From the NCBI GenBank assembly GCA_011763485.2, contig JAANSK020249829.1:1-23289 (forward strand): a stretch of 23,289 bases of DNA, written 5' to 3'. Within the stretch, counting starts at the first letter, position 1, and every line of letters begins with the position of its first letter. The notes beneath the pieces were generated by a model. It was not told the origin of the DNA, ran no database searches, and saw nothing but the letters and a program-made list of their open reading frames with translations. Below are positions 1 through 9,139 of the stretch, in pieces. This DNA is from Isoetes engelmannii (lineage: Eukaryota; Streptophyta; Lycopodiopsida; Isoetales; Isoetaceae). The position numbers and the translations under genes are program-made.

Positions 1-9
1 GCGTGGCCT

Positions 10-103
10 GCAATCGATGCATCGATTGCTAAAAAAAAAAAAAAAAAAGTCAACCTGCCAATCGATGCATCGATTGCAAGGGCAATCGATGCATCGATTG
101 CCC
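10..103. repeat. Three palindrome copies with an A18 tract
   Basis: The 20-base perfect palindrome GCAATCGATGCATCGATTGC occupies 10-29. Its 18-base core recurs at 59-76, and a version extended to a perfect 24-base palindrome (flanked by GG and CC) lies at 80-103. An 18-base A run (31-48) separates copies 1 and 2. Each copy could extrude as a short cruciform. The three copies stay nearly identical while the spacers differ, so this may be the edge of a larger array cut off by the window start. Function unknown. Confidence 0.85.
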
Positions 104-235
104 TCCGCAACATGCCCCAAAAAATATAGCCAATAAAGACCTCGGCCAAGGCCACCGCGAACATTTCTTTCTATTGGTGTAGTAAGGGAAGTGATTTCCC
201 TCTACTGGCTCATTTACTAACTGGAATTCTGTTTG

Positions 236-602
236 CCCTAGATTCTACAAAGATTTCCTTAGGTTTCATAAGGATTCCCCAAGATTCTCGTACGATTCCT
301 CTAGATTCTTCAAGATTCCCTTAAGATTGTGTTGGATTCTCCAGGAATCTATGAAGATTCCTTCAGATTCTCTAAAGATTCCTCTGCATACTCTAAAATT
401 TTATAAGTATTCCCCTAGATGCTTTAAGATTACTCTAGATTCTCTTAAATACATGAAGATTCCCATAGATTCTCCAGTATTCTATACAGGTTCCCCTAAA
501 TTCTATGAAGCTTCCTTGAGATTCTCGAATATTCTATAAGGATTTAGATTTTTCAAGATTTTATGAAGATTCTTCTTGATTTTGTTAAGATTGAGATTCT
601 AA
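236..602. repeat. Degenerate minisatellite, ~10.5-bp period
   Basis: More than thirty diverged copies of a 10-11 base unit close to AAGATTCYYYT run head to tail. Pairs of units form a 20-21 base higher repeat. The 70-codon open frame at 327-539 is only a translation of this array: it shows a 7-residue periodicity (K-I-P, D-S-L-K) and resembles no protein I know. The period is close to one helical turn of DNA. Confidence 0.75.
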
Positions 603-1291
603 AAATATTTCACATCGTTCTCTAAGATCCCACAAAGATTTTCCATTTCGATCAGCACAAAAAATAAGAAGCTCCCTAGAAAGTTATAGTGCCACCTCAC
701 ATTAAAACTACTATCTACCTATCTATCTTAACCTATTCTAAAAGTTTCACACACGTGTCAATTTTTTGATTGCCCGAAGGGCAAACCTAGATTTGGTGTT
801 TGGGTGAAGGCATCTTTTATTCTCATCCGCCCAATTCACAATCAGACGGTCTACCTGTTTTGTCACTACGCGTTAAGAGGCGCGAGGCAACATGTTTCCA
901 GGCCATCGATTTCAGGCGCCGAGCGTTATCACGCGCATTGGACGGTCGGATATTTGAGCATGAGACAAACCTAAAAGTTAATTTCTTATCTTTGCTCAAA
1001 GATCTAAATGGACCATCACCAAGAACGGTTTTCTAAGTGCAATTCAAAGGCATTTACTAGTGCAAACACAGCATGCATTCTTGCTTATCCTGTGATCATG
1101 CTGAATAGAGATTCTCATAATCCGATGGTAAAATCAAATGTAGGCTTGTTATGTTCAGGACATTAGCCGATTGCTTTAGAGATGTTGCATGTGGAGGCAG
1201 GCGATGCAATTGAAGCTAATGTAAAGGCAACATCAAATGCAAGTGCATGGTATGTTCATGCAAGACTTTTGTTCTTCTAAATCTGCAGCTC
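603..1291. other. No gene recognised
   Basis: AT-rich sequence with scattered stops in all frames. The open frame at 800-1036 has no recognisable motif or plausible start context. A Cys-codon-rich patch near 1195-1265 is broken by stops in the frame that gives the cysteines. Confidence 0.5.
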
Positions 1292-1430
1292 CTATGATTT
1301 TAGTAGCAGTTTAGATTTCTCATTCTCCAAACGTTCCAGTTCTTTTTCAGTCTCTTGTTTCAGAATTTGAAGCCGGGACTCAACCTCATCCGTTGTCAAA
1401 TGTGTAAAAACTCTCCAATCTGATATCTAA
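1292..1430 (-). pseudogene. Unidentified exon-like coiled-coil fragment
   Basis: Between two in-frame stops, the minus strand gives about 45 codons reading as an acidic/basic amphipathic helix. It starts around SDWRVFTHLTTDEVESRLQ and continues with repeated E/K/L spacing (KQETEKELERLENEKSK). The heptad-like leucines and charged composition suggest a coiled coil from a real protein rather than chance. No neighbouring exon could be joined with confidence. It ends at a TAG. I do not recognise the family. It may be an isolated captured or relic exon. Confidence 0.3.
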
Positions 1431-2300
1431 ATCCTTAGTTGGACCTGCCCAGCAGCTACTCAAGTCCCAAAACTGTACGTCAAAATAGGGTATCGGCTGC
1501 ACTTGATATATCAAATATGTTAATTCTATACATGTTAACTAGGATCCAGCACCTATGTAGCTTCTTGTACTAAGTATCGATTCAATCTATCATCTGCAAT
1601 TACGAGGGCACAAATCCACATGTGACATCCTCAATTCTAAAAATTCTAGTCACTTGCAAGGAAGTTGCAACTGTCTAAGGATGTTACCTCATCTTTGCGA
1701 CTCCATTTTTTTGTATCAATATGTGCTGGATTTTGAAGTTAAGTTTAGCAAAATGTCAAATTATGAAGTTAGGCTTGGCAACTTACCAAGCATTCTTGAC
1801 AACATCCGTTTTCATGGAATTTATTGCTCGGAAAGCAGACGACCTTAGGTCCCTCATCCAACATGCATAAATCTTCCTAGTGTTATCTTTCTAACTTTTG
1901 CAACGCGCATAGATCTACATCTTGCATGGAATTTTTCTATGCATATAATCATTATGTCATATATAAAATATAACAATTAGAAGTTGAAATAGACCGTTTG
2001 CATCCAAGTTTAGCATATTATAGATAATGCATGTTCTGAGTTCTTCTTTTATTGCCATCCTCTATGTCTAATGCAATTTTGTCCTTCTATCTTTACTATT
2101 TTTCCATATGGCCTATGTATTTGTGGTCATTTAATGGTTGCCACCAGCCGAGGTAAATGATCCTATCGGACATGTCAAGCCCGCAGATTCTGTGCATAAC
2201 TACAGCTGCTGCGAGTTTCTTCTGCATCGTGGTTGGATTTTCTGAGAGAGAAGAGTTTCTTGTGGAAGATATATATATATAAGTTGAAGTATGGTTGTAG
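1431..2300. other. No gene recognised
   Basis: AT-rich spacer. The open frame at 1654-1848 (64 codons) has no recognisable domain. A short TA dinucleotide run lies near 2269-2280. Codons around 2180-2240 could belong to an upstream exon of the following fragment, but no join is supported. Confidence 0.45.
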
Positions 2301-2640
2301 GACCTGGATAAATGAAAAGGTCAGCAACGAGTTATTAGAGAGCTGCACTTTTTTGCAGCTTGTGAAGTTGATGCGGAGGTAAATTCTTATCCATTGGCGG
2401 AAAAAATGATTTTGACATTGAATAATAGCTATCAGCCCTGGAAATGCTCATCTCTTTGTATTTTCTTCTCAATTTATGTACTAATGTGTATTGTGTATGT
2501 AGCTTATTCTCAGTTTTTTGCAGGGAATTCCATGGACTCCTTCAGCATGGAAATGACCTTGATGATTTTTGATGGTTTGTTATGGAGGCTTGAGGAAAGT
2601 TCAAGGCTTTCCAAGCTAAATCTAAAACATCAAATTTTTG
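2301..2640 (+). pseudogene. Unidentified two-exon gene fragment
   Basis: A TTGTAG acceptor precedes an open exon (about 2301-2378) reading TWINEKVSNELLES then CTFLQLVKLMR. It ends at a GAG|GTAAAT donor. A TTTTGCAG acceptor at 2523 opens a second exon that joins in phase as EFHGLLQHGNDLDDF. A stop or frameshift follows, and the next frame continues DGLLWRLEESSRLSKLN. The in-phase join across a GT-AG intron argues for descent from a genuine intron-bearing gene that is now broken. I do not recognise the protein. It is helical and Leu-rich with no catalytic motif visible. Same strand as the larger fragments downstream. Confidence 0.4.
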
Positions 2641-2660
2641 CTGTTGATAGAACTCATATG

Positions 2661-3100
2661 TTAGAAATACATGATGTTATGTTTTTCACTCTTAGAATGG
2701 TCCTCAGTTTGCCATGTTGCACAAATGGCTTGAGAAGCCGTTGATTTGTATTGAATGTCGTGCTCTTTTTTTTTTATAATGTCTAACTAACTAAGGTTGT
2801 TAGGAATATATCATAAGGATGAAGAAATACCCTTGAAGCAGGAGAAATACTTAAGAAAGAAGAACTGGAAATGCTCATCAGTCTGTGAGACGTGTACATA
2901 TCACAAACCCTAGCTTACCTTTTAGAAATTCATAATTATATGTGTTTCACTTTTAGAATGGTCCGCACTTTGCCATGGCTTGCACAAACGGCTTAAGAAG
3001 TAGTTCGTTTGTACTGAATGTCTTGCTCCCTTTTTTTCGTATATAATGTCTAACTACTGGGGTTGTTGGGAATATATAAAGATTGAAAAAATTCCCTTGA
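2661..3100. repeat. Dispersed direct repeat, two ~177-bp copies
   Basis: Copies at 2661-2836 and 2922-3100 share long stretches, including TTAGAAAT, TTTCACT, TTAGAATGGTCC, TTTGCCATG, TATAATGTCTAACTA and a CCCTTGA end. They differ by substitutions and small indels, and an 85-bp spacer separates them. This looks like an old local duplication. No coding content recognised. Confidence 0.75.
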
Positions 3101-3284
3101 CAAATGCTTACCTTTGCAAGAAGAAAATTGGGATGGGTCCAAAAATGTCCCGGGTTTGGCCATAAAAAAATTTTATATGAGATGGGAACACAAAAATCAA
3201 GAATCAATTTACATATCGACCTCTCCAAGAAGAATCATGCTCCAAAACTAGCCGATGCTTTCCCAAAATAGAGTCAAGATATAG

Positions 3285-3436
3285 CCAGATTTGTTAATGC
3301 AGTGCCCACTGCCATTAAAAACTTACAAATGAGATGGATACGGAAAGATCAAATGAGCGGCTAGATTTGTTAATGCAGTGCCCACAGCCATTAAAAACTT
3401 ACAAATGAGATGGATACAGAAAGATCAAATGAGCGG
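3285..3436. repeat. Tandem repeat, 2 x 76 bp
   Basis: Units 3285-3360 and 3361-3436 are nearly identical, differing by a few substitutions (for example CCCACT/CCCACA and ATACGG/ATACAG). The similarity implies a recent duplication compared with the surrounding decayed sequence. Confidence 0.9.
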
Positions 3437-4589
3437 CTTTACACTTACATCTGCAAGAAGAATAAGGAAAAATGCAAAAAAAGAAAAGACATGCACCGGA
3501 TTGCTTGAATCTTCTCACTACAACCGACATAGCCAACCTCAAAGAAGTATCCTCGCCAGTATGTTCGAGGAGCCGGGTTGGCCGCGTCTCCAGAAAGTCA
3601 CACTTTCAAGGCCTTGATTGTTCTGACCATTTGCTGAGGCGGCGGATTTCAAAGGCAATCAAATTCAGCTTATTGGATGACGAAAAGGAGTTTTTAAAAA
3701 ATGGCAGACGGAAAAAAACAAATACAATTATATAGGGGTTAGATTAGCAGGCTTGCCTAAAGCGAGGTGCAAAAACATAAAAACAGAGAGGTTTCGCCCC
3801 AAAAAATCTGGCCATCCTTAAAAATGTCTGGTTAGATTAAAAAAATTTCGGCAATTTTCCGTCTAGTTTCGCAAAAAAACCAAAGAAATCCGAAAAGTAG
3901 GCTTAAAAAAATCTGGAAATCCGGTAATATCAAATGTGTGGCAGCATTATTCCCAATTTGGTGGATCACTAAATTCGAGGGCTGTGCAAAAATCCTTAGA
4001 AATTCTAGCCGATCCATATTGTTGTCCACGTTATTGCAAGTAGAATATTGGCCATTGGATCTAGTAATTTTTAAATCAATGGACGAGAAAATTAAAAAAT
4101 CCCTGAAAATTCTGCACATTCCTCAGCGTTCCTTCTTCGATCTTCAGGCTGACTACGTTGCAGGTTGTATGGTACCTCCTGCATTCTGCAATTGCAAGAT
4201 TGGACTTTCTTTTCACACAAAATATTTTGGTAAGTTTTCTTCATTCCGCCATGCCTTTCTAAGCGGGAGCTTGGCTTTCTTATTATATAGATCCGACTCT
4301 AAATGCAATCCGATTCTAAAGAAGCAATGTTGCTTCCTAACGGTAGTTGAATATTGCAAGTATTCAACACAACCTTGTCATGTCTCATGCAAAGGGCATG
4401 CAGTATATCTGTATTCAGCAGCATACAACAACATCAGGGCATCTGCTAGGGATCAGGCAGCATCAAGCGTAGGTCAAAATTATGGCCATTTTAAGGTATT
4501 AGGATAATCAGGATCTATGGCGATGTAACGATTACCCTCCTTTTAAGTCACATTTCCCTTTCTCTGTAATATGCACTTTTTTATGCAAG
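3437..4589. other. Spacer with unrecognised open frames
   Basis: The longest open frame is 3938-4507 on the plus strand (189 codons). It is unusually long for AT-rich DNA and ends just before the TSO1/CPP fragment, but it shows no domain I recognise and has low-complexity stretches. A second frame around 3540-3735 reads PVCSRSRVGRVSRK and then a basic, helical segment. It could be a relic exon. Neither has supporting splice structure or neighbours, so I do not call them genes. Confidence 0.35.
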
Positions 4590-5160
4590 ATTGCAAAGTC
4601 ATACCAAGCACAACAAAGGTTGCCATTGCAAGAAGTCAGGATGCTTAAAGAGTATTGCGAGTGTTTTCAAGCTAATATTCTTCGCTCAGAAAATTGCAAA
4701 TGTGTAGACTGTAAGTATTTTGGAGGTAGACAGCAATGGAGAGCAATCTTCTATGTGGATCAAGCATACACTCATGAATCATTTGCATAATTTTCTCAAT
4801 GGAACCCTTTCTTCTATAACCATGCCAGTGAACTATACTTCTCCATCACCAGTGATGAAGAAAAGGATATAAGAACTTCTTTTGTTTGGTCAAGGTCTGA
4901 AGGAACAGGCCGCTCCTGCCCAAGCTGTACAGGTGCTTCTATCTTCTTTGCTTTAATGTATTTGTCTGTCCCAAACCTTGTGGCATAGATGCCAAGAAAG
5001 CTTTCCTCCTAACTGGTATACTTAGCAGGCAAACTTTGGGAGGCCTGCCGCTATAACTGTGAGTGCTACCTCAACACTTCCTTTCCAAGCTGTTCGAATC
5101 CCAATAACCACTGAAAAAATTGTGTTTGTCTCAGCTGAAGTTGCAAAATCTGTATCAGGT
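4590..5160 (+). pseudogene. TSO1/CPP (tesmin-like CXC) gene fragment
   Basis: Codons from about 4612 read [19 protein letters not shown] and then a block with SENCKCVDC. This is the second cysteine-rich (CXC) repeat of the plant CPP/TSO1 DNA-binding family, relatives of the LIN54-type regulators of cell-cycle genes. A normally conserved Cys is Arg here (ILRSEN). After a stop, other frames restore sequence typical of the family's linker: YTSPSPVMKKR, then ELLLFGQ. Frameshifts and stops occur at several points, the first CXC repeat is absent and no start is present, so this is a broken partial copy. GT/AG-like junctions (GTACAG|GTGC near 4930) suggest retained introns. It lies upstream of a FAN1 relic on the same strand. 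Confidence 0.75.
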
Positions 5161-5189
5161 TTGTCAATTGCTTCTATACCTTAGAGCTA

Positions 5190-5309
5190 ATTGAAGGCAT
5201 GTGTGATGCAAATTGTAAATGTTATCGCTTTCTCTTTGAATTTTTTCTGATTGAAGGCATGTGTGATGCAAATTGTACATGTTATCGCTTTCTCTTTGAA
5301 TTTTTTCTG
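5190..5309. repeat. Tandem repeat, 2 x 60 bp
   Basis: Units 5190-5249 and 5250-5309 are almost perfect copies (one visible change, GTAAATG/GTACATG), so the duplication is recent. It lies just downstream of the CPP fragment. Confidence 0.92.
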
Positions 5310-5743
5310 TTTTTGAACAATACATATATGCAAAAGCACTTGTAGAGCCAAACAAATTGATTCCCACTCTTCTAATCTGTTGTCTTATTTAGTTGATAAT
5401 TCTGCACTGTATATACAGTCCCAGTTCATGATTTTTCAGTATGTTAGGGATGAAGCTAATTTGGTTGAGAACAAGGGATGCTATTGTCAAGATGTTCACT
5501 ATTTTCACCATTGCTGCCGGCAGTTGAATAGTAGCTACATTTTATGGTGCCTGTGGTGGCAGTTTTCTTTAGATTCCAGTTCTTATAACTAGGCTTAATT
5601 CTGCTTGTCCTTTTAATCTTTTGGATATTTGGGGCTTTGAGAAACCGAGTCCTGGAGACCTTGGTATTATATTATCAAATATTAGAGTTGTGGTGTTGTA
5701 TTAGCAAAACCTTCTAGTGTTATGGAGCTGAAATGAACAAGTG
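5310..5743. other. Spacer between the CPP and FAN1 relics
   Basis: The open frame at 5380-5592 is Cys/His/Tyr-rich but matches nothing I know. The region may contain unrecognised intron or exon remnants of either neighbour. Confidence 0.4.
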
Positions 5744-7205
5744 GCTCAGTTCATGGAAGAAGCAGTCGAAGGTGATGACTGTGATGCAGCTATGATTTCT
5801 TTACAGAAGGCTCAAAATGAGCTTTCTCAGCTTGAAGATGTAATAGTCTCATAGAATAATGAATTCTTAGCTCGTTCCATAGCTGGTTAGGTAAGTTATA
5901 AATGCTCTTTTCAATTATTATTGAGTCTTCTATCTACTTTCTGTAGTAATCTAGATCCAGGCAATTGAAACAATAGTTATTTCTGTTGCATTAATTGTCA
6001 ACCATGTTTCACTGGATAAATTTCATATTATGCCATGTTGCCTTTATTAGGTATAGTCAATCCGTAAAACGCGTAGCTTTTAAGTCACAAATACTGTAGG
6101 GAGGAAGAGGTTATTGGACTCAAGTAGATTTTAAACATCTTGGTCGCTCTGAAGAAAGTCTACAGCTTGCAGAGGCTGGAGTAAATGACCCTTCTGTGAA
6201 AGCTGGTAAGTGCGTAGCATTGCAATGACGAGTAGGACTTGGTAGACCACCTCAAAGATGGAAAGTGCCTCCCCATGCTGAAATGTTGAAAAGAACAACT
6301 AAAGTAATAGGGCATTTTATCTCCCCTTAGTTTAGTATACTTGCATTCTTTTGTTGGATTGTTTGAAGTAATAATTCCAGTTAGACCCCTTAATTCACTT
6401 AGGGGTGTGAAGGGCCATTTTTATGGATATGATGGGCAGCAGCGTATTTAGGAAGAGCTGGCTCTGCAGTACTATAGAAATAATGAAGACTACTGCTGGA
6501 ATGGTGTTCATTCAGAAAGTAATGTTGGGAGAACGTTATTTGGACCTCTTGTGGGATGTACCTGATGTCTTCCAAACGTCTTTCCAAGTAAAGCATATAG
6601 TCCAGTCTCTTCATTCGAAATGATATTTATGAATATGCTGCCTCTTTGATTATATTACATAGTGCCCCACTTGACCTGGGTACTTGCCTGGGTTCTATAC
6701 TACAAGGCACCATTTAATTGAGGCATGTCCTGACAGTATTTCACAAGGTAGAGTATTAGATATTCTTTCCGAGACTTGGGAATTTCAAAATGGCATTACC
6801 TGTTGTTGTGTAGATTGGGAAAGGCATTCCTTTCAAGTTTTGAAGGATTTGAAAGATATAGTAGGATGCACTGGAGAGGAGGGTCTGCATGGTGTTTGCA
6901 AATTACTAACAGGAGATTATTCATATTGGACTGTTGGCATGCCTGATGCGCCTTGCTTGTAGCAACAATGATTTAGAAGACCATAAAAAACAGTAATACA
7001 GAATGGGGATGTCATTAAAATAGGGATGTCATCAAAATACTAACAACTATGGAGAGATTAAGTTGGCCGAAGTGAAAGGACTTGGGGACAGTCTGTCAGA
7101 GTAGCAACGAGCTTGGATTCTTATCTTGATAAATGCGTAGCAACGAGCTTGGATTCTTCTCTTGATGAATGCTGGGCTTTCTACTAAAGTTTGCAAAGTA
7201 TTGAA
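5744..7205 (+). pseudogene. FAN1: FAN1-like nuclease pseudogene (VRR-NUC)
   Basis: Fanconi-associated nuclease 1 is a nuclear, structure-specific 5' flap endonuclease and exonuclease used in interstrand-crosslink repair. Successive blocks, in family order but in shifting frames, identify it. About 5744-5885 has SLQKAQNELSQLED and NNEFLARSIAG. About 6099-6210 has RGYWTQVDFKHLG then SLQLAEAGVNDPSVKAG. About 6412-6590 has FYGYDGQQR, LALQYYRNN, WNGVHSES, RTLFG and WDVPDVFQTSFQ. At 6684-6962 a long open stretch has ETWEFQNGITCC, DIVGC and GMPD. About 7051-7195 has EIKLAEVKGLGDSLSE, then QRAWIL. The last two blocks are the VRR-NUC catalytic motifs (GMPD...EVK). In-frame stops, frameshifts and a 36-bp duplication within the QRAWIL codons break it. 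Intron-like spacers remain, so it is not a processed retrocopy. No N-terminal UBZ or SAP region was found. Confidence 0.85.
7101..7172. repeat. Tandem repeat, 2 x 36 bp inside FAN1 relic
   Basis: Units 7101-7136 and 7137-7172 differ at two or three bases. Each unit encodes the FAN1 motif QRAWIL(I/L)L(I/M)NA preceded by an in-frame TAG, so the duplication repeats the conserved C-terminal helix of the VRR-NUC domain. Confidence 0.92.
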
Positions 7206-7390
7206 ACAAATATGATATTGTAGATAAAGCATGGAGTCCCACAATAGTGTTATATCCGCAGCTAAACACATAGTATGAATATTCCAGCACGTAATAGTTA
7301 AGGGGACAAGGTGGCAATTATGCCCAATTGACATAAATAAAAAAAAGAAATTCAATTGCCTTGCTACTATGTGAGTTCATGGTATCCAGA

Positions 7391-7865
7391 GTAAACTTTA
7401 AGATGGTCATTTCTCTTAAATGGTAAAATTAGTTTGGCTAATCTAGGTTAATCCTAGGCCTAAAAATTTCTAAGGCTTGGCTAAAGTTTGAAATTTTGAA
7501 AATTCTAATTTTTTGTATTTGGCTAAATATTTCACATTTTTCTTATCATACTTTCGAACACGGCTATTTCTTAGGATAATAAAGATCCAAATATTAGCCA
7601 AACAATTTTTCCATACTCTAGATTATGTTTTCAAGCATAGTCAACTTTAAAAGTGGTCATGTCCCTTGAATGGTAAAACTAGTTTGACTATTCTAGGTTA
7701 ATTCTAGGCTTAAAACTTTTTAAGGCTTGGCTAAAGTTTGCAAATTTTGGAATTTCTAGTTTCTTGTGTTTGGCTTTGGTCACATTTTTCTCATCATAAT
7801 TTTGAATGCTTGGCTAAAATAACAATGGATCCAAACCTTTAATAAAAAAGTTTGGCTAATTTTTC
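7391..7865. repeat. Old tandem duplication, period ~249 bp
   Basis: Copies at about 7391-7615 and 7640-7865 align over most of their length. Shared landmarks include TGGTCAT, AATGGTAAAA, AGTTTG, TAGGTTAAT, AAGGCTTGGCTAAAGTTTG, TTTGGCT, CACATTTTTC and GATCCAAA. Divergence is moderate with several indels. The recurring TTGGCTAA word suggests a repeat-element origin. No coding potential recognised. Confidence 0.7.
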
Positions 7866-8426
7866 TTTTTTCGGAAATGGTTCCTCCATGTTACTTTAGC
7901 CAAGATTTTTCTCTAATTACTTAGCCACTAAAGTTTACGCTGATGGTATCCTCATCCTATCCTCTAGAAATCCAATTGTAGAGGATGTATTCTAGCTGAA
8001 CAGGTACAAAAAATTGCAACCTCAAATTTATGCATGGTTGAAGACATAGATTTCAGTACTTTTTTTCATCTCTACTACAGCTCATGATAAGTGCAAATTA
8101 TGCAGAGACCACATATTTGATACATTCGCTGAGATCTATTCGGCATTGTAAAATTGTCCATTTGTTTGACACCATATGGTCCAGAATCATTTGCATTCCA
8201 TAACGATGACAACGGACACAATTTCTCACCAAGGCATGTCCAAATGCCAATCACCACAAAACGATTGTCTCAAACACAATGTTGTAGGATAATAATAATA
8301 ATGTATAGGATAATCATCTCTATGCCAAAGGTTTCCATGAGTGAGGTGCACCAAATAGTCGACCAACTAAGAATAATAACAAGGCAACAAAATAACACTA
8401 ATTAGCCTACTGTTTATTTAATGGGT
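7866..8426. other. No gene recognised
   Basis: AT-rich sequence. The open frame 8154-8405 contains a run of ATA/ATC codons from an AATAATAAT microsatellite and has no recognised domain. Confidence 0.5.
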
Positions 8427-8468
8427 GATGACTAAAAATTTAAACCTATGCATTTTTCATTTTTTTTA

Positions 8469-9032
8469 GGTTGGAATCACACCACTGAAAGATCAAAACG
8501 GCTGCTTTTACTTCTTGGCCAGGGGATTCTGATGAGCAGGGAGCCCTTATCACATTAGATAAGATAAGAAAAGATAAGATAAGATAAGAATTTTATCGTC
8601 CGCAGGACCCAATTGGGTTATGAGATCCATTACAACAAGAAGGGGCCTAAACCCAAATTGTACCTCGGGCACGAAGCCCCACCACTGGAAGAAAACTCTA
8701 TGCATGTAGAGGACCAATTGCCGAATGCAGCCAGAGCCCGCCATTAAAAAAAAAAAAAAAAAAATGAAAATCACAGTAGGGAATCAGAGAAGTGAATCAC
8801 ACAAACAGAAAATCAGAGAAGCAAATCACAGCTTTTCAGCTCAAGCTTGCTCTAGCTTGCTCCCCCGACAAAACTTCGGCGGCCTCCTTCCCCCAGACAA
8901 GATTTCTTCCGCCGGACATGTTTAGGGCATCCATAGTGTGATATGAAGGATACAGACAACTCCGACGCCGCATATTGCTATTGGGCGATAACTTTCCTGA
9001 TTTCTTCTCCTTCTAGTGGTGTGATTCCACCC
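8469..9032. mobile_element. MITE-like TIR element, TTA target duplication
   Basis: The left end GGTTGGAATCACACCACT (8469-8486) and the reverse complement of the right end, GGGTGGAATCACACCACT (9015-9032), match at 17 of 18 bases. TTA lies directly outside each end (8466-8468 and 9033-9035). A 3-bp TTA/TAA target duplication and GG-starting ends are typical of PIF/Harbinger (Tourist-like) elements. The 564-bp interior encodes no transposase, so it is non-autonomous. Part of the interior is an unrelated LINE 3' end in minus orientation (about 8557-8745) bordered by an A19 run (8746-8764). Superfamily assignment is inferred from ends and target duplication only. Confidence 0.65.
8557..8745 (-). 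mobile_element. Truncated LINE 3' end with (TTATC)n tail
   Basis: Read on the minus strand, the segment ends in CCAATTGGGTCCTGCGGACG then ATAAAATTC and about six TTATC-type units (8557-8590 on the plus strand). The same block, CCAATTGG, TCC, GGACGATAAAA and a TTATTC/TATCC-type tail, ends the larger LINE relic near 22350-22400. That shows a shared family 3' end with a simple-repeat tail in place of poly(A). The rest of the element is absent, consistent with 5' truncation during target-primed insertion. Confidence 0.6.
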
Positions 9033-9139
9033 TTAGATGACGTTAAAAATTTAAACCTATGCATTTTTCATTTGTTAGAAGACGGTGAAAGTTGAGAAGT
9101 TCCTAAGAATTCGATATGGATTAGAGAGGATACAAATGC

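Larger units (their letters stand above)
8427..9073. repeat. 37-bp direct repeats flanking the MITE
   Basis: Left copy 8427-8463 and right copy 9036-9073 share GATGAC, an indel, then TAAAAATTTAAACCTATGCA and TTTTTCATTT. They sit immediately outside the TTA duplications of the inverted-repeat element. They are far longer than a TTA target duplication, so they reflect a separate duplication or an array of element-plus-flank units. Confidence 0.8.

Noticed and set aside
327-539. 70-codon open frame
   Set aside because: It is a translation of the degenerate 10.5-bp repeat and has no independent evidence of coding.
1195-1265. Cys-rich stretch as a first CXC repeat of a TSO1-like gene
   Set aside because: Two stops interrupt the frame and the cysteine spacing does not fit the CXC pattern.
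7047-7355. Overlapping minus-strand frames
   Set aside because: They are antisense to the FAN1 C-terminal blocks and the 36-bp duplication.
8550-8774. 74-codon minus-strand frame
   Set aside because: It is the translation of a truncated LINE 3' end, poly-T stretch and tail, not a separate gene.
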